A program made the translations under genes and the position numbers. From positions 20,177 through 84,176 of the forward strand of contig MEOF01000041.1 of NCBI GenBank assembly GCA_001769505.1: a stretch of DNA of 64,000 nt, written 5' to 3'. Under the pieces are notes generated by a model. It was given only the letters and a program-made list of their open reading frames with translations, was not told the DNA's origin and did not search any database. The DNA comes from Bacteroidetes bacterium GWF2_33_38 (lineage in GTDB: Bacteria > Bacteroidota > Bacteroidia > Bacteroidales > GWF2-33-38). Shown here in pieces: positions 29,750-38,050 of this stretch. Within the stretch, counting starts at the first letter, position 1. Each line of letters starts with the position of its first letter.

Positions 29750-30489
29750 ATTATAGAGTCATTATTATCGAAGATGAAGAACCTGCTAGGATTTTGATAA
29801 AAAAATATCTCGAAAGTTTTCAAAATATTGAAATCGTTAAAGAATGTGACGAAGGTTTTTCTGGTGTGAAAGCCATCAACGAACTCAAACCCGACATCGT
29901 TTTTTTGGATATTCAAATGCCAAAGTTAACCGGATTTGAAGTGCTTGAGATTATTGATTTTAAACCAATAATAATTTTCACAACAGCTTACGATCAATAT
30001 GCTGTAAAAGCCTTTGAATCAAATGCAATTGATTATTTATTAAAACCATTTTCAAAACAACGATTCGATCAAGCCTTAACCAAAGCTTTTGAAAAAATAA
30101 GCATAAAGAATTCGCACTCTTTTCAAAAATTAATTGATACAAATGACGAAAAGCATGAACTTATTAACCGAGTAGCCATAAAAAATGGAACTGAAATAAA
30201 CATTGTTTCTATTGAAGATATACTCTACGTTGAAGCCTATGGCGATTATGTTTATATTCACACTAAAAATGGTCGCTTTTTGAAAGAAAAAACGATGAAA
30301 TACTTTGAATTACATCTCGATGCTAATCAGTTTGTTCGAACTCATCGCTCGTATATTGTAAATGCTAAGGAAATTTTAAAAATTGAACATTACGGAAAAG
30401 AAAATTATGTAGCTATATTGAAAAATAATCTAAGTTTAAATATTAGCAACTCTGGTTATCGAAAAATTAAAAATGTCTTGAATATTTAA
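29746..30489 (+). CDS. LytTR-family response regulator
   Basis: A 247-residue regulator. The receiver domain (1-120) has acidic residues IIIEDEEPAR, the phospho-acceptor Asp in IVFLDIQMPKLTG, Thr in FTTAYDQYA and Lys in LLKPFSKQ. The LytTR DNA-binding domain (~140-247) has DILYVEAYGDYVYIHTKNG and VRTHRSYIVNAKEI. It is the cognate partner of the overlapping LytS-type kinase. The operon order suggests it answers envelope signals modulated by the LiaF-like protein. Confidence 0.9.
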   Translation: MNYRVIIIEDEEPARILIKKYLESFQNIEIVKECDEGFSGVKAINELKPDIVFLDIQMPKLTGFEVLEIIDFKPIIIFTTAYDQYAVKAFESNAIDYLLKPFSKQRFDQALTKAFEKISIKNSHSFQKLIDTNDEKHELINRVAIKNGTEINIVSIEDILYVEAYGDYVYIHTKNGRFLKEKTMKYFELHLDANQFVRTHRSYIVNAKEILKIEHYGKENYVAILKNNLSLNISNSGYRKIKNVLNI

Positions 30490-30551
30490 GCCTTGATTTT
30501 TTGAAAACGAAATAAAATCTATATTTCATCAAATATTAGTCGCAATAAGTG

Positions 30552-30580
30552 TTGCATAAACAAAAAACCTTATAAATTTG
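30552..30580 (+). promoter_or_regulatory. Promoter of the nusB-coaE gene run
   Basis: TTG (30552-30554), an 18-nt spacer and TAAATTTG (30573-30580) give the best -33/-7 match in the window. The nusB ATG lies 38 nt beyond the -7 box. Confidence 0.65.
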
Positions 30581-30618
30581 CAAAATGATTTTTCTTAAAT
30601 TTTATAGGTTCTTTTAAT

Positions 30619-31569
30619 ATGATTAGCCGAAGGTTGCTTAGAGTTAAAATTTTACAAATGCTTTATGCGTATTATAACGCCGAAGATCCATCGTTTGTTA
30701 AATACGAAAAAGATTTAAAATACAGCATAAATAAATTTTACGACCTTTATCATTATTTAATGCTTCTGATAATTGACGTTTCGAAATTTTCAGAAATGAG
30801 AATGGAGCAATCGAAGCTTAAGAGAATCCCAACACAAGAAGACTTAAATCCGAATACTCGTTTTATCGACAATGAATTTATCGCTCAACTAAGAAATAGC
30901 CATAGCTTTAATGCATATTTGAATGTAAAAAAAATGAGTTGGGTAAATTACCCCGAGCTAGTTCGAAAATTATACTTCGAAATTATTGAATCAGAGGAAT
31001 ATATTGAGTATTTGAATGCTGAAGAAAAATCGTATAAAGCTGATAAAAAAATAATAATTGATATTTTTGAAAAATTTATTGTTAATAACGATTTTCTGTA
31101 TCAAATTCTTGAAGAGCAAAGCATTTTTTGGAACGATGATGTTGAATTTGCAATTAGCATGATAATCAAAACGATAGGTAAAGCAAAAAAAACGGACAAC
31201 TCGGGTGTTCAAATGCTTGAATTGTATAAAAATGAAGAAGATAGCGAATTTGTCAAGGATTTGTTTCGAAAAACAATTAGTAATTCTAGCGAAAATCGTA
31301 CGCTTATCGAGAGCTTTATTCAAAACTGGGATATCGAACGAATTGCATTGATCGACATAATAATTATGCAAATGGCAGTAACTGAATTAAAAGAATTTTC
31401 GTCGATTCCTACGAAGGTAACATTGAACGAATATATCGATTTAGCCAAGTTTTACAGCACTTCAAAAAGCGGAACATTTATCAATGGCATATTAGATAAA
31501 ATTTTGATTCATCTGAAAAAAGATAACAAAATCACAAAAAGAGGTCGTGGGTTGATTGGTGAAGTTTAA
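30619..31569 (+). CDS. nusB: Transcription antitermination protein NusB, long Bacteroidota form
   Basis: A 316-residue protein that starts MISRRLLRVKILQMLYAYY, the NusB N-terminal motif. The RNA-binding/NusE-binding NusB core continues in the C-terminal ~140 residues (WDIERIALIDIIIMQMAV, TKVTLNEYIDLAKFYST, FINGILDKIL). NusB with NusE binds boxA in rRNA transcripts. Typical NusB is ~140 residues; Bacteroidota members carry a long central extension as here. It heads a five-gene co-directional run. Confidence 0.9.
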   Translation: MISRRLLRVKILQMLYAYYNAEDPSFVKYEKDLKYSINKFYDLYHYLMLLIIDVSKFSEMRMEQSKLKRIPTQEDLNPNTRFIDNEFIAQLRNSHSFNAYLNVKKMSWVNYPELVRKLYFEIIESEEYIEYLNAEEKSYKADKKIIIDIFEKFIVNNDFLYQILEEQSIFWNDDVEFAISMIIKTIGKAKKTDNSGVQMLELYKNEEDSEFVKDLFRKTISNSSENRTLIESFIQNWDIERIALIDIIIMQMAVTELKEFSSIPTKVTLNEYIDLAKFYSTSKSGTFINGILDKILIHLKKDNKITKRGRGLIGEV

Positions 31570-31586
31570 ATACTTTTATAAATTTG
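31556..31586 (+). promoter_or_regulatory. Promoter before the DUF1573 lipoprotein
   Basis: TTG (31556-31558), a 20-nt spacer and TAAATTTG (31579-31586). The -33 box lies in the end of nusB. The ATG at 31615 is 28 nt beyond the -7 element, so this gene and its followers can be expressed apart from nusB. Confidence 0.6.
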
Positions 31587-31614
31587 CAGTATCGTAATCA
31601 TAAAAATTTTACCT

Positions 31615-32085
31615 ATGAAAAAAATAAAAAGTATCAGTTTAATATTAATTTTTGCTCTTGCTTTTTTTGTTTCTTGCAACAACGATTCTAAAAAAGACAA
31701 CTCGAAAATTGATACTGACATAGTTAAGAATCCCATAACAGCAAATGGAAACAGCGAAACAGGGGATCTTCCTCAAATATCGTTTAAAAAAGAAGATCAT
31801 GATTTTGGAGCAATCATTCAAGGCGAAAAAGTTTCGTTCACATTTAAGTATACAAATACAGGCGGGTCTGATTTAATTATCACATCGGCTAAAGGAAGTT
31901 GTGGGTGTACAGTTCCTAAATTTAATAAAACTCCATTAAAACCAGGAGAAGAAGGCGAAATAGAAGTTGTTTTTGACAGCTCTGGTCGCAAGGGAATTCA
32001 ACATAAAACGATAACTGTTTTGTCGAATACCCAACCCAATACGGTGACCCTAAAAATAGTTGCCGACGTAGTAGTTCCTAATTAA
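31615..32085 (+). CDS. DUF1573-family lipoprotein
   Basis: A 156-residue lipoprotein with signal peptide ending in LAFFVSC. The DUF1573 domain has HDFGAIIQGEKVSFTFKYTN, AKGSCGCTVPKF and LKPGEEGEIEVVFDSSGRKG. This is an Ig-like (ASPM/SPD-2/Hydin-like) beta-sandwich. The position before yajC is conserved in Bacteroidota; the function is unknown. Confidence 0.88.
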   Translation: MKKIKSISLILIFALAFFVSCNNDSKKDNSKIDTDIVKNPITANGNSETGDLPQISFKKEDHDFGAIIQGEKVSFTFKYTNTGGSDLIITSAKGSCGCTVPKFNKTPLKPGEEGEIEVVFDSSGRKGIQHKTITVLSNTQPNTVTLKIVADVVVPN

Positions 32086-32107
32086 TAATAACAGATAAAA
32101 AACAATT

Positions 32108-32434
32108 ATGTACAATTTATTAAACATTTTATTAATGGCTCCACCTTCAGGAGGTGAGCAAAACCCATTGATGTCGTTTTTACCATTGATTCTTATTGTG
32201 GTAGTGTTCTATTTTTTCATGATTAGACCGCAAATGAAAAAGCAAAAAGAAATGCGAAAATTTCGCGATAGTCTTCAAAATGGAGATAAAGTAGTTACAA
32301 CTGGCGGAATTTATGGCAAAATAGTAGAGGTTAGAGAAAGCGTTATCATTATGGAAGTTGAAGACAAAATGAGACTTAAAGTTGATAAAGCTGCAGTTGT
32401 TAGAGATTCTGCTGATTTAGAAGTTAAAAAATAA
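32108..32434 (+). CDS. yajC: Preprotein translocase accessory subunit YajC
   Basis: A 108-residue single-helix membrane protein. The helix [20 protein letters not shown] is the family signature, followed by [20 protein letters not shown]. YajC associates with SecDF in the inner membrane. It is 22 nt after the DUF1573 gene and 5 nt before ybbR. Confidence 0.93.
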   Translation: MYNLLNILLMAPPSGGEQNPLMSFLPLILIVVVFYFFMIRPQMKKQKEMRKFRDSLQNGDKVVTTGGIYGKIVEVRESVIIMEVEDKMRLKVDKAAVVRDSADLEVKK

Positions 32435-32439
32435 ACAAC

Positions 32440-33432
32440 TTGAGTTCTTTAATTTCTAAATTATTTAACCGAATAAGAAGTCAAAGAGGAGTAAAGCCAA
32501 GTAAAAAATTGGCTGTATTCTTCTTTTTTCTTTTTGTATCCTCTCTTTTTTGGGTGCTTAATGCCTTGACAAAAGATTACAAATCTGAAATTACATATAG
32601 CGTTAAGTATATTAATATTCCTGAAAATAAAGTTTTAATTTCTACCCTTCCAAGCGAATTTAAGCTTAAAGTTGATGCCTTTGGGTATGCTTTAGCCAGA
32701 TATAATTTGAGCAAATCGCTCCCGTCAATAGTGGTTGATGTTGAATTGCTTTACAAAAAAAACAAAAAGAATAAATTTTTTGTGCTGACAAAAAATACCA
32801 AAGATAAAATTACGAAGCAACTGAATTCTGAAATCGAAGTTTTAAATATTTCTCCTGATACCTTGTTCTTTGAATTTGCAGACATGATTAACAAGAAAAT
32901 TTTGGTAAAACCGAATCTTAATATAAATTGCATTAAACCGTTTCATGTTTCAGGAGAGATTACTGTAAATCCAGATTCTATACTTGTGTCAGGACCAACA
33001 TCCATACTTGATACACTTAAATTCATAAGTTCAGTTAAGCTAAGCTACAAAGATGTAAACGATACGTTGATTAGAGACGTTCAACTTATCGACAACGCTG
33101 AGTTGAAATATTCAGATAATTTTGTAAGAGTGAATATTCCGGTCGATAAATATACAGAAAATACCTTTATTGTTCCGTTGGAGGTAATAAATAAGCCCGA
33201 AAATCTTACAATACAAATATTCCCAAACAAAGTACGATTAAATTTTCTAGTAAGTGTTTCTCAATTCAGTTTACTGAAACCTTATAATTTGAAAGCTTAT
33301 GTGGACTACAATAATATTCAGAATAACATTAGTAATAAGTTAAGAGTTTCTGTAGATTGTACTAATAAAGAAATCTTGCTATATTCTGTTAAAGCAACTC
33401 CTTCAATTGTTGAATATATTATTGAAAAGTAA
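32440..33432 (+). CDS. YbbR-domain membrane-anchored protein
   Basis: A 330-residue protein that starts at TTG 32440; no ATG precedes the conserved N-terminus. One transmembrane helix (KLAVFFFFLFVSSLFWVLNA, ~25-44) is followed by extracytoplasmic YbbR-like beta domains, with the repeat unit visible in VKPNLNINCIKPFHVSGE and VSGPTSILDTLKFI. In Firmicutes the YbbR protein CdaR modulates the diadenylate cyclase CdaA; no such cyclase is in this window, so that role is not implied. The stop overlaps the coaE start by 1 nt. Confidence 0.85.
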   Translation: MSSLISKLFNRIRSQRGVKPSKKLAVFFFFLFVSSLFWVLNALTKDYKSEITYSVKYINIPENKVLISTLPSEFKLKVDAFGYALARYNLSKSLPSIVVDVELLYKKNKKNKFFVLTKNTKDKITKQLNSEIEVLNISPDTLFFEFADMINKKILVKPNLNINCIKPFHVSGEITVNPDSILVSGPTSILDTLKFISSVKLSYKDVNDTLIRDVQLIDNAELKYSDNFVRVNIPVDKYTENTFIVPLEVINKPENLTIQIFPNKVRLNFLVSVSQFSLLKPYNLKAYVDYNNIQNNISNKLRVSVDCTNKEILLYSVKATPSIVEYIIEK

Positions 33433-34016
33433 TGTTGAAAATTGGAGTTACTGGAGGGATTGGAAGCGGAAAATCAGTTGTTTGTACAATTTTTAAACAA
33501 TTGGGAATTCCTATTTTTAATGCCGACATCGAAGCCAAAAGAATTATGGTTTCGAATCAGAATGTTGTAAATCAAATCAAATTAAATTTTGGCGATGTTA
33601 TTTACAACGAAGACTCCTCAATAAATAAAAAAAAATTAGCTGATATAATTTTCACAAACAAGGAGGCGTTAAAAATAATCAATTCGATTATTCATCCCGA
33701 AGTGAAAAATGAATTTGAATATTGGGCATGTCTGCAAAATAGTAAACCCTATGTTATTGAAGAATCTGCAATACTTTTTGAAAGTGGAGCATATAAAAAT
33801 TTCGATAAAATTATAAGCGTAATTTCACCGATTGGGTTAAGAATTATGCGTGTAATTGCTAGAGATGGTGTTACAAAAAATCAAGTGTTATCTCGAATGA
33901 ATTCTCAAATTTCTGATGACGAAAAAATTAAACTTTCGGATTATATAGTATATAACGACGATAGCAAAATGTTAATTCCTCAAATTCTTGATTTACATTC
34001 AAAATTGATTAAATAA
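33432..34016 (+). CDS. coaE: Dephospho-CoA kinase
   Basis: A 194-residue P-loop kinase that catalyses the last step of coenzyme A synthesis. Walker A is GVTGGIGSGKSVVC (~5-18). It is followed by PIFNADIEAKRIM, INSIIHPEV and the lid RVIARDGVTKNQVLSRMNSQ. The start codon overlaps the ybbR stop, and the gene order yajC-ybbR-coaE is widespread in Bacteroidota. Confidence 0.94.
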   Translation: MLKIGVTGGIGSGKSVVCTIFKQLGIPIFNADIEAKRIMVSNQNVVNQIKLNFGDVIYNEDSSINKKKLADIIFTNKEALKIINSIIHPEVKNEFEYWACLQNSKPYVIEESAILFESGAYKNFDKIISVISPIGLRIMRVIARDGVTKNQVLSRMNSQISDDEKIKLSDYIVYNDDSKMLIPQILDLHSKLIK

Positions 34017-34020
34017 ATTT

Positions 34021-34740
34021 ATGACAAAGTACGGAAAATGGTTAGCCGGAGGACTTGGCTGGGCTTTTTTTGGTCCGGTTGGAGGCTTGCTTGGTTTTGC
34101 TTTAGGAAGCATGATAGATAGTTCGGTAAAAGTTGAAACACTTAGAAGCCAACAAACTGGCAGAGGCGACTTTGCTGCGATACTTGTAATACTTGTTGCT
34201 GCTGTAATGAAAGCCGACGGAAAAGTTTTGAAAGCAGAACTCGACTACGTAAAAAGGTATTTTGTAAAATCTTTTGGAGAAGAAGCGGCTAAAGATGTAA
34301 TTCTTTTGTTGCGAGAAGTGTTAAAGAAAGATATTCCATTACACGAAGTAAATTATCAAATCAGAGCCAATTTAGATTACTCTTCTAGACTTCAATTGTT
34401 GCATTTTTTGTACGGAGTTGCATCTTCTGATGGACACGTTCACCAAACCGAGTTAGACGTAATTGACCAAATTGCAGCAGGAATTGGCGTTTTGCCTAAA
34501 GATGCACAATCAATTAAATCGATGTTTGTAGTTGAAGTTGACTCTGCTTATAAAATTCTAGAAATCGAAAAATCGGCATCAAACGACGAAGTCAAAAAGG
34601 CATATCGACGAATGGCTGTTAAATACCACCCCGATAAAGTGAGCCATTTGGGCGACGACATGCAAAAAGCCGCCAACGAGAAATTTCAAAAAGTGAACGA
34701 AGCTTACGAAAAAATCAAAAAAGAGAGAAATTTCTCGTAA
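34021..34740 (+). CDS. TerB-DnaJ (DjlA-like) co-chaperone
   Basis: A 239-residue protein. A Gly-rich hydrophobic N-terminus (GWAFFGPVGGLLGFALGSMI, ~13-32) may sit in the membrane. A TerB helical domain (~50-155) follows, then a J domain (~175-239) with the HPD motif in YHPDKVSHLG. J domains activate DnaK; the TerB-DnaJ layout is that of DjlA-like proteins. It begins 4 nt after coaE. Confidence 0.87.
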   Translation: MTKYGKWLAGGLGWAFFGPVGGLLGFALGSMIDSSVKVETLRSQQTGRGDFAAILVILVAAVMKADGKVLKAELDYVKRYFVKSFGEEAAKDVILLLREVLKKDIPLHEVNYQIRANLDYSSRLQLLHFLYGVASSDGHVHQTELDVIDQIAAGIGVLPKDAQSIKSMFVVEVDSAYKILEIEKSASNDEVKKAYRRMAVKYHPDKVSHLGDDMQKAANEKFQKVNEAYEKIKKERNFS

Positions 34741-34765
34741 ATTATTCTTGCAAAAATAATTCTAT

Positions 34766-36061
34766 CTAAATTATCATTCCTGCACCAACCGTTTCGTTTG
34801 TGCCTTCGTCAACCAGAATTAAACTTCCGGTAATTCTATTATTTTTATATGAATCGAAAAACAATGGTTTTGTTGTACGAATTGAAATTCGTGCAATGTC
34901 GTTCATTTTTATCAATTTATCTTCTCGGTTTTCTTCTAAGTTGTTGATATTTACTTTGTAAGTAATTTCTTTAATCAAACATTTAACATCGGCACTTGTG
35001 TGTTTTACCAAATATTTTCCACGCTCTTGCAATGGTTTTTCGTTAAACCAACAAATCATTAAATCTAAATCTTGTGAAATGTTTGGAACATTGCTTTCTT
35101 TTACAATCATATCGCCACGACTAATATCAATATCGTCTTCCAACGTAATTGTAACTGATTGTGGTGCATAAGCAAAACCTAAAGTTTCATCGCCAAAATC
35201 AATAGTTTTAATTTTTGATGAAAAACCTGATGGTAAAGCTGTAATTTTTTCTCCAACTTTAAAAACTCCACTCGAAATTCTTCCTGCGTAACCGCGATAA
35301 TCGTGATATTTATCAGTTAATGGGCGAATAACGTTTTGAACCGGAAAACGTGCATCAGAATAGTTAATATCTCCTGCAATGTGAACATTTTCTAGCAAAT
35401 ACATCAAAGTTGGACCTTGATACCAATTCATTTTTTCGGAACGAGTTACAACATTATCGCCAAGTTTTGCTGAAATTGGAACAAAACGAACATCTTTCAC
35501 ATCTAATTTTCCTGCAAAAGTGTTGAATTTAGTTTTAATTTCGTCGTAAGTTTTTTCAGAAAAATCAACCAAATCCATTTTATTTATACAAACAAAAACG
35601 TGTGGAATTTGCAACAAGGACGCAATATATGCGTGACGAATTGTTTGTTCTAAAACTCCATTTCGTGCATCAACCAAAATAATTGCTGCATTTGCTGTTG
35701 AGGCTCCTGTAACCATATTTCGTGTGTATTGAATATGACCTGGAGTGTCGGCAATAATAAATTTACGTTTTGGAGTTGCAAAATATCTGTAAGCTACGTC
35801 AATTGTAATTCCTTGAGCACGTTCGTCTCTCAAACCATCGGTTAATAAAGCCAAATTTACGCCTTCTTCACCTTTTCGGAAACTTGCTTGTTCAATTGCT
35901 TCCATTTGGTCTTGAAAAATTGCTTTACTATCGTACAAAAGTCGTCCGATTAATGTACTTTTTCCATCGTCAACGCTACCTGCTGTAGTGAAACGAAGCA
36001 ATTCCATATTCAAATATCCCGAATCGAATTCTTTAATTGTTGGTTTTCCGTCTAATCCCAT
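34766..36061 (-). CDS. cysN: Sulfate adenylyltransferase subunit 1 (GTPase) CysN
   Basis: A 431-residue EF-Tu-like GTPase that with CysD makes adenosine 5'-phosphosulfate from sulfate and ATP. GTP-binding motifs: GSVDDGKSTLIGRLLYDSK (P-loop), DTPGH and NKMD. Beta-barrel domains 2 and 3 follow (GRISSGVFKVG). It lacks a C-terminal CysC domain, in agreement with the separate cysC upstream. A 111-bp gap with a complex inverted repeat separates it from cysD. Confidence 0.94.
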   Translation of the reverse strand: MGLDGKPTIKEFDSGYLNMELLRFTTAGSVDDGKSTLIGRLLYDSKAIFQDQMEAIEQASFRKGEEGVNLALLTDGLRDERAQGITIDVAYRYFATPKRKFIIADTPGHIQYTRNMVTGASTANAAIILVDARNGVLEQTIRHAYIASLLQIPHVFVCINKMDLVDFSEKTYDEIKTKFNTFAGKLDVKDVRFVPISAKLGDNVVTRSEKMNWYQGPTLMYLLENVHIAGDINYSDARFPVQNVIRPLTDKYHDYRGYAGRISSGVFKVGEKITALPSGFSSKIKTIDFGDETLGFAYAPQSVTITLEDDIDISRGDMIVKESNVPNISQDLDLMICWFNEKPLQERGKYLVKHTSADVKCLIKEITYKVNINNLEENREDKLIKMNDIARISIRTTKPLFFDSYKNNRITGSLILVDEGTNETVGAGMII

Positions 36062-36100
36062 TTTTTATTTGAGTTGAAAGTTTATAAAATTCATAAAGTG

Positions 36101-36172
36101 AAAAGTGAAGAACTAAGAGTTAAGAGTGAAAAATTAAAAACTCTTAACTTTTCACTCTTAACTCTTCACTTT
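36101..36172. repeat. Complex inverted repeat between cysD and cysN
   Basis: The 5' arm (36101-36132) and 3' arm (about 36147-36172) share AAAGTGAAGA and GTTAAGAGTGAAAA with their complements. They are interrupted by a 7-nt bulge in the 5' arm. A shorter alternative hairpin can form around AGTTAAGAG/CTCTTAACT. It lies inside the presumed cysC-cysD-cysN transcript. Confidence 0.7.
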
Positions 36173-37078
36173 CTAAAAGTATCCTTCTTTTTTTCTGTCT
36201 TCCATTGCAGTTTCTGAACGTTTGTCGTCGGCTCTTCCGCCACGTTCGGTTACGCGAGTTGCTGCAACTTCATTAATAATATCCTCTAAAGTATTTGCTG
36301 TTGAAAGTGTTAGTCCTGTGCAAGTTATATCGCCAATTGTACGGCAACGAACATCTTTAACTTCCAATTTTTCGTTTGGTTTTAATTGCATATATGGTGC
36401 TTTTGCCATCCAAACGCCATCTCTACAAAAAACTTCACGTTTGTGTGTAAAATACAAATTTGGAATTTCAATTCCTTCCATATAAATGTATTGCCAAATG
36501 TCCATTTCGGTCCAATTTGAAATTGGAAAAACTCTAAAATGTTCGCCAATTCGTTTTTTTCCGTTGAAAATGTTCCAAAGTTCTGGTCGTTGATTTTTTG
36601 GATCCCATTGTCCAAATTCATCACGGTGTGAGAAAAAACGTTCTTTTGCTCGTGCTTTTTCTTCATCACGTCGGCCGCCACCCATTGCTGCATCGAATTT
36701 ATGTTTTTCAATTGCATCTAACAAAGTTGTGGTTTGTAACATATTTCTACTTGCGTTTACTCCTTTTTCTTCGGTAACACGACCTTCGTCAATAGAATCT
36801 TGAACCATTGCTGCAATGCAATGAGCTCCAGTGCGTTTCATTAAATTATCGCGATATTCTATAGTTTCTTCAAAATTGTGTCCAGTGTCGATGTGCATAA
36901 GTGGAAACGGAACTTTTGCTGGCCAAAATGCTTTTCGTGCAATGTAAAACATCACGATAGAATCTTTTCCACCTGAAAATAACAAAACTGGTTTTTCGAA
37001 TTGTGCAGCAACTTCTCTAATTACGTACATTGCTTCGGCTTCGAGTTCACGTAAGTGGTTTAGGTTGTATTTCTCCAT
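36173..37078 (-). CDS. cysD: Sulfate adenylyltransferase subunit 2 CysD
   Basis: A 301-residue PP-loop enzyme, the catalytic subunit of ATP sulfurylase. The PP-loop is LLFSGGKDSIVM (~32-43). Other family motifs are MHIDTGHNFEETIEYRD, GGGRRDEEKARAKER and FPISNWTEMDIWQYI. It starts 2 nt downstream of the cysC stop. Confidence 0.95.
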   Translation of the reverse strand: MEKYNLNHLRELEAEAMYVIREVAAQFEKPVLLFSGGKDSIVMFYIARKAFWPAKVPFPLMHIDTGHNFEETIEYRDNLMKRTGAHCIAAMVQDSIDEGRVTEEKGVNASRNMLQTTTLLDAIEKHKFDAAMGGGRRDEEKARAKERFFSHRDEFGQWDPKNQRPELWNIFNGKKRIGEHFRVFPISNWTEMDIWQYIYMEGIEIPNLYFTHKREVFCRDGVWMAKAPYMQLKPNEKLEVKDVRCRTIGDITCTGLTLSTANTLEDIINEVAATRVTERGGRADDKRSETAMEDRKKEGYF

Positions 37079-37080
37079 AA

Positions 37081-37674
37081 TTAATCTTTCTTGATTAAGG
37101 GCAAAATATTTTTTATTATTATTTCTACTGATTGTTCTATGCTCAAAATATCGGTTCGAACTTCTAAAAATGGATTTTTTGGATTTTCGTAAGGCGATGT
37201 AATTCCTGTAAAATCGGAAATTTTTCCTTCTCGAGCTTTTTTATATAATCCTTTCACATCGCGGTTTTCGCAAACTTCGATGCTCGAATTTATAAAGATT
37301 TCTAAAAAATCGTTTTCTCCAATAATTTCTTTTGCAACATTTCTGATTTTCTCGGTTGGGCTTACAAATGCGTTTATTGTGATAACGCCAGTTTCGAGAA
37401 ACATTTTCGAAATTTCGGCAATTCTACGAATATTTTCTAAACGGTCGTTTTCCGAAAATCCTAAATCTTTGTTCAATTTATGACGAATTATATCGCCATC
37501 AATTACGTTACAAATAAAACCTTGTTTGAGTAATTTTTGTTCTAACAAAACCGAAATTGTTGTTTTTCCTGCTCCCGAAAGTCCTGTAAACCAAATAACT
37601 TTTGCATTTTGGTTCAATATTGCTTCTTTCGTTTTGCGAACTTCCGATTTTATATTTTGATTATTATTTTGCAT
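37081..37674 (-). CDS. cysC: Adenylylsulfate kinase CysC
   Basis: A 197-residue kinase that phosphorylates APS to PAPS. Walker A is GLSGAGKTTISVLL. It is followed by NVIDGDIIRHKLNKDLGFS, NAFVSPTEKIRNVAKE and ENPKNPFLEV. ATG 37674 is preferred over the in-frame TTG at 37686. It is the first gene of cysC-cysD-cysN. With cysQ at 22.4 kb the window encodes PAPS synthesis and PAP removal, but no PAPS or sulfite reductase. Confidence 0.93.
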   Translation of the reverse strand: MQNNNQNIKSEVRKTKEAILNQNAKVIWFTGLSGAGKTTISVLLEQKLLKQGFICNVIDGDIIRHKLNKDLGFSENDRLENIRRIAEISKMFLETGVITINAFVSPTEKIRNVAKEIIGENDFLEIFINSSIEVCENRDVKGLYKKAREGKISDFTGITSPYENPKNPFLEVRTDILSIEQSVEIIIKNILPLIKKD

Positions 37675-37686
37675 AGAATTTTGCAA

Positions 37687-38050
37687 ATATAATGATTTTG
37701 ATTTGAAAATTAATGATTGGGTATTTTTTGCATAAAAAAATGTTTTTTAGCTAGACTGTCGAAAGACGATGAATTATACCGATTAAACATCAAAATGTCG
37801 CATACTTTCACTTCGTTCTGTATGCTTGTTTTGCTTTAATATCGGCATTAACCATTGTTATTTCAAAATTTCTTTAACAATCATTTTGAAACACAATTAG
37901 TATTACACGAAGAAATAAACGATTTTTTCATTCAACGCTCTATGATTTGATTGATGCTTATCAAAAATCACTCATGAATTATAATGGATATATTTCGCTC
38001 GAATGACAACGATTTGAGATTTGTCAGGAGTAGTAACGAATTATTCAAAT
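37687..38050. other. Intergenic region without a recognisable gene
   Basis: This 364-bp stretch between cysC and the OstA-like gene has no credible open frame. It is AT-rich, and holds one clean inverted repeat (TTTCAAAAT 37861-37869 with ATTTTGAAA 37883-37891). Short open segments around 37920-38005 broken by stops might be remnants of a gene, but match nothing I recognise. Confidence 0.5.

Noticed and set aside
37687..38050. tRNA or small structured RNA in the gap
   Set aside because: No T-loop consensus or cloverleaf-like arms were found by eye on either strand.
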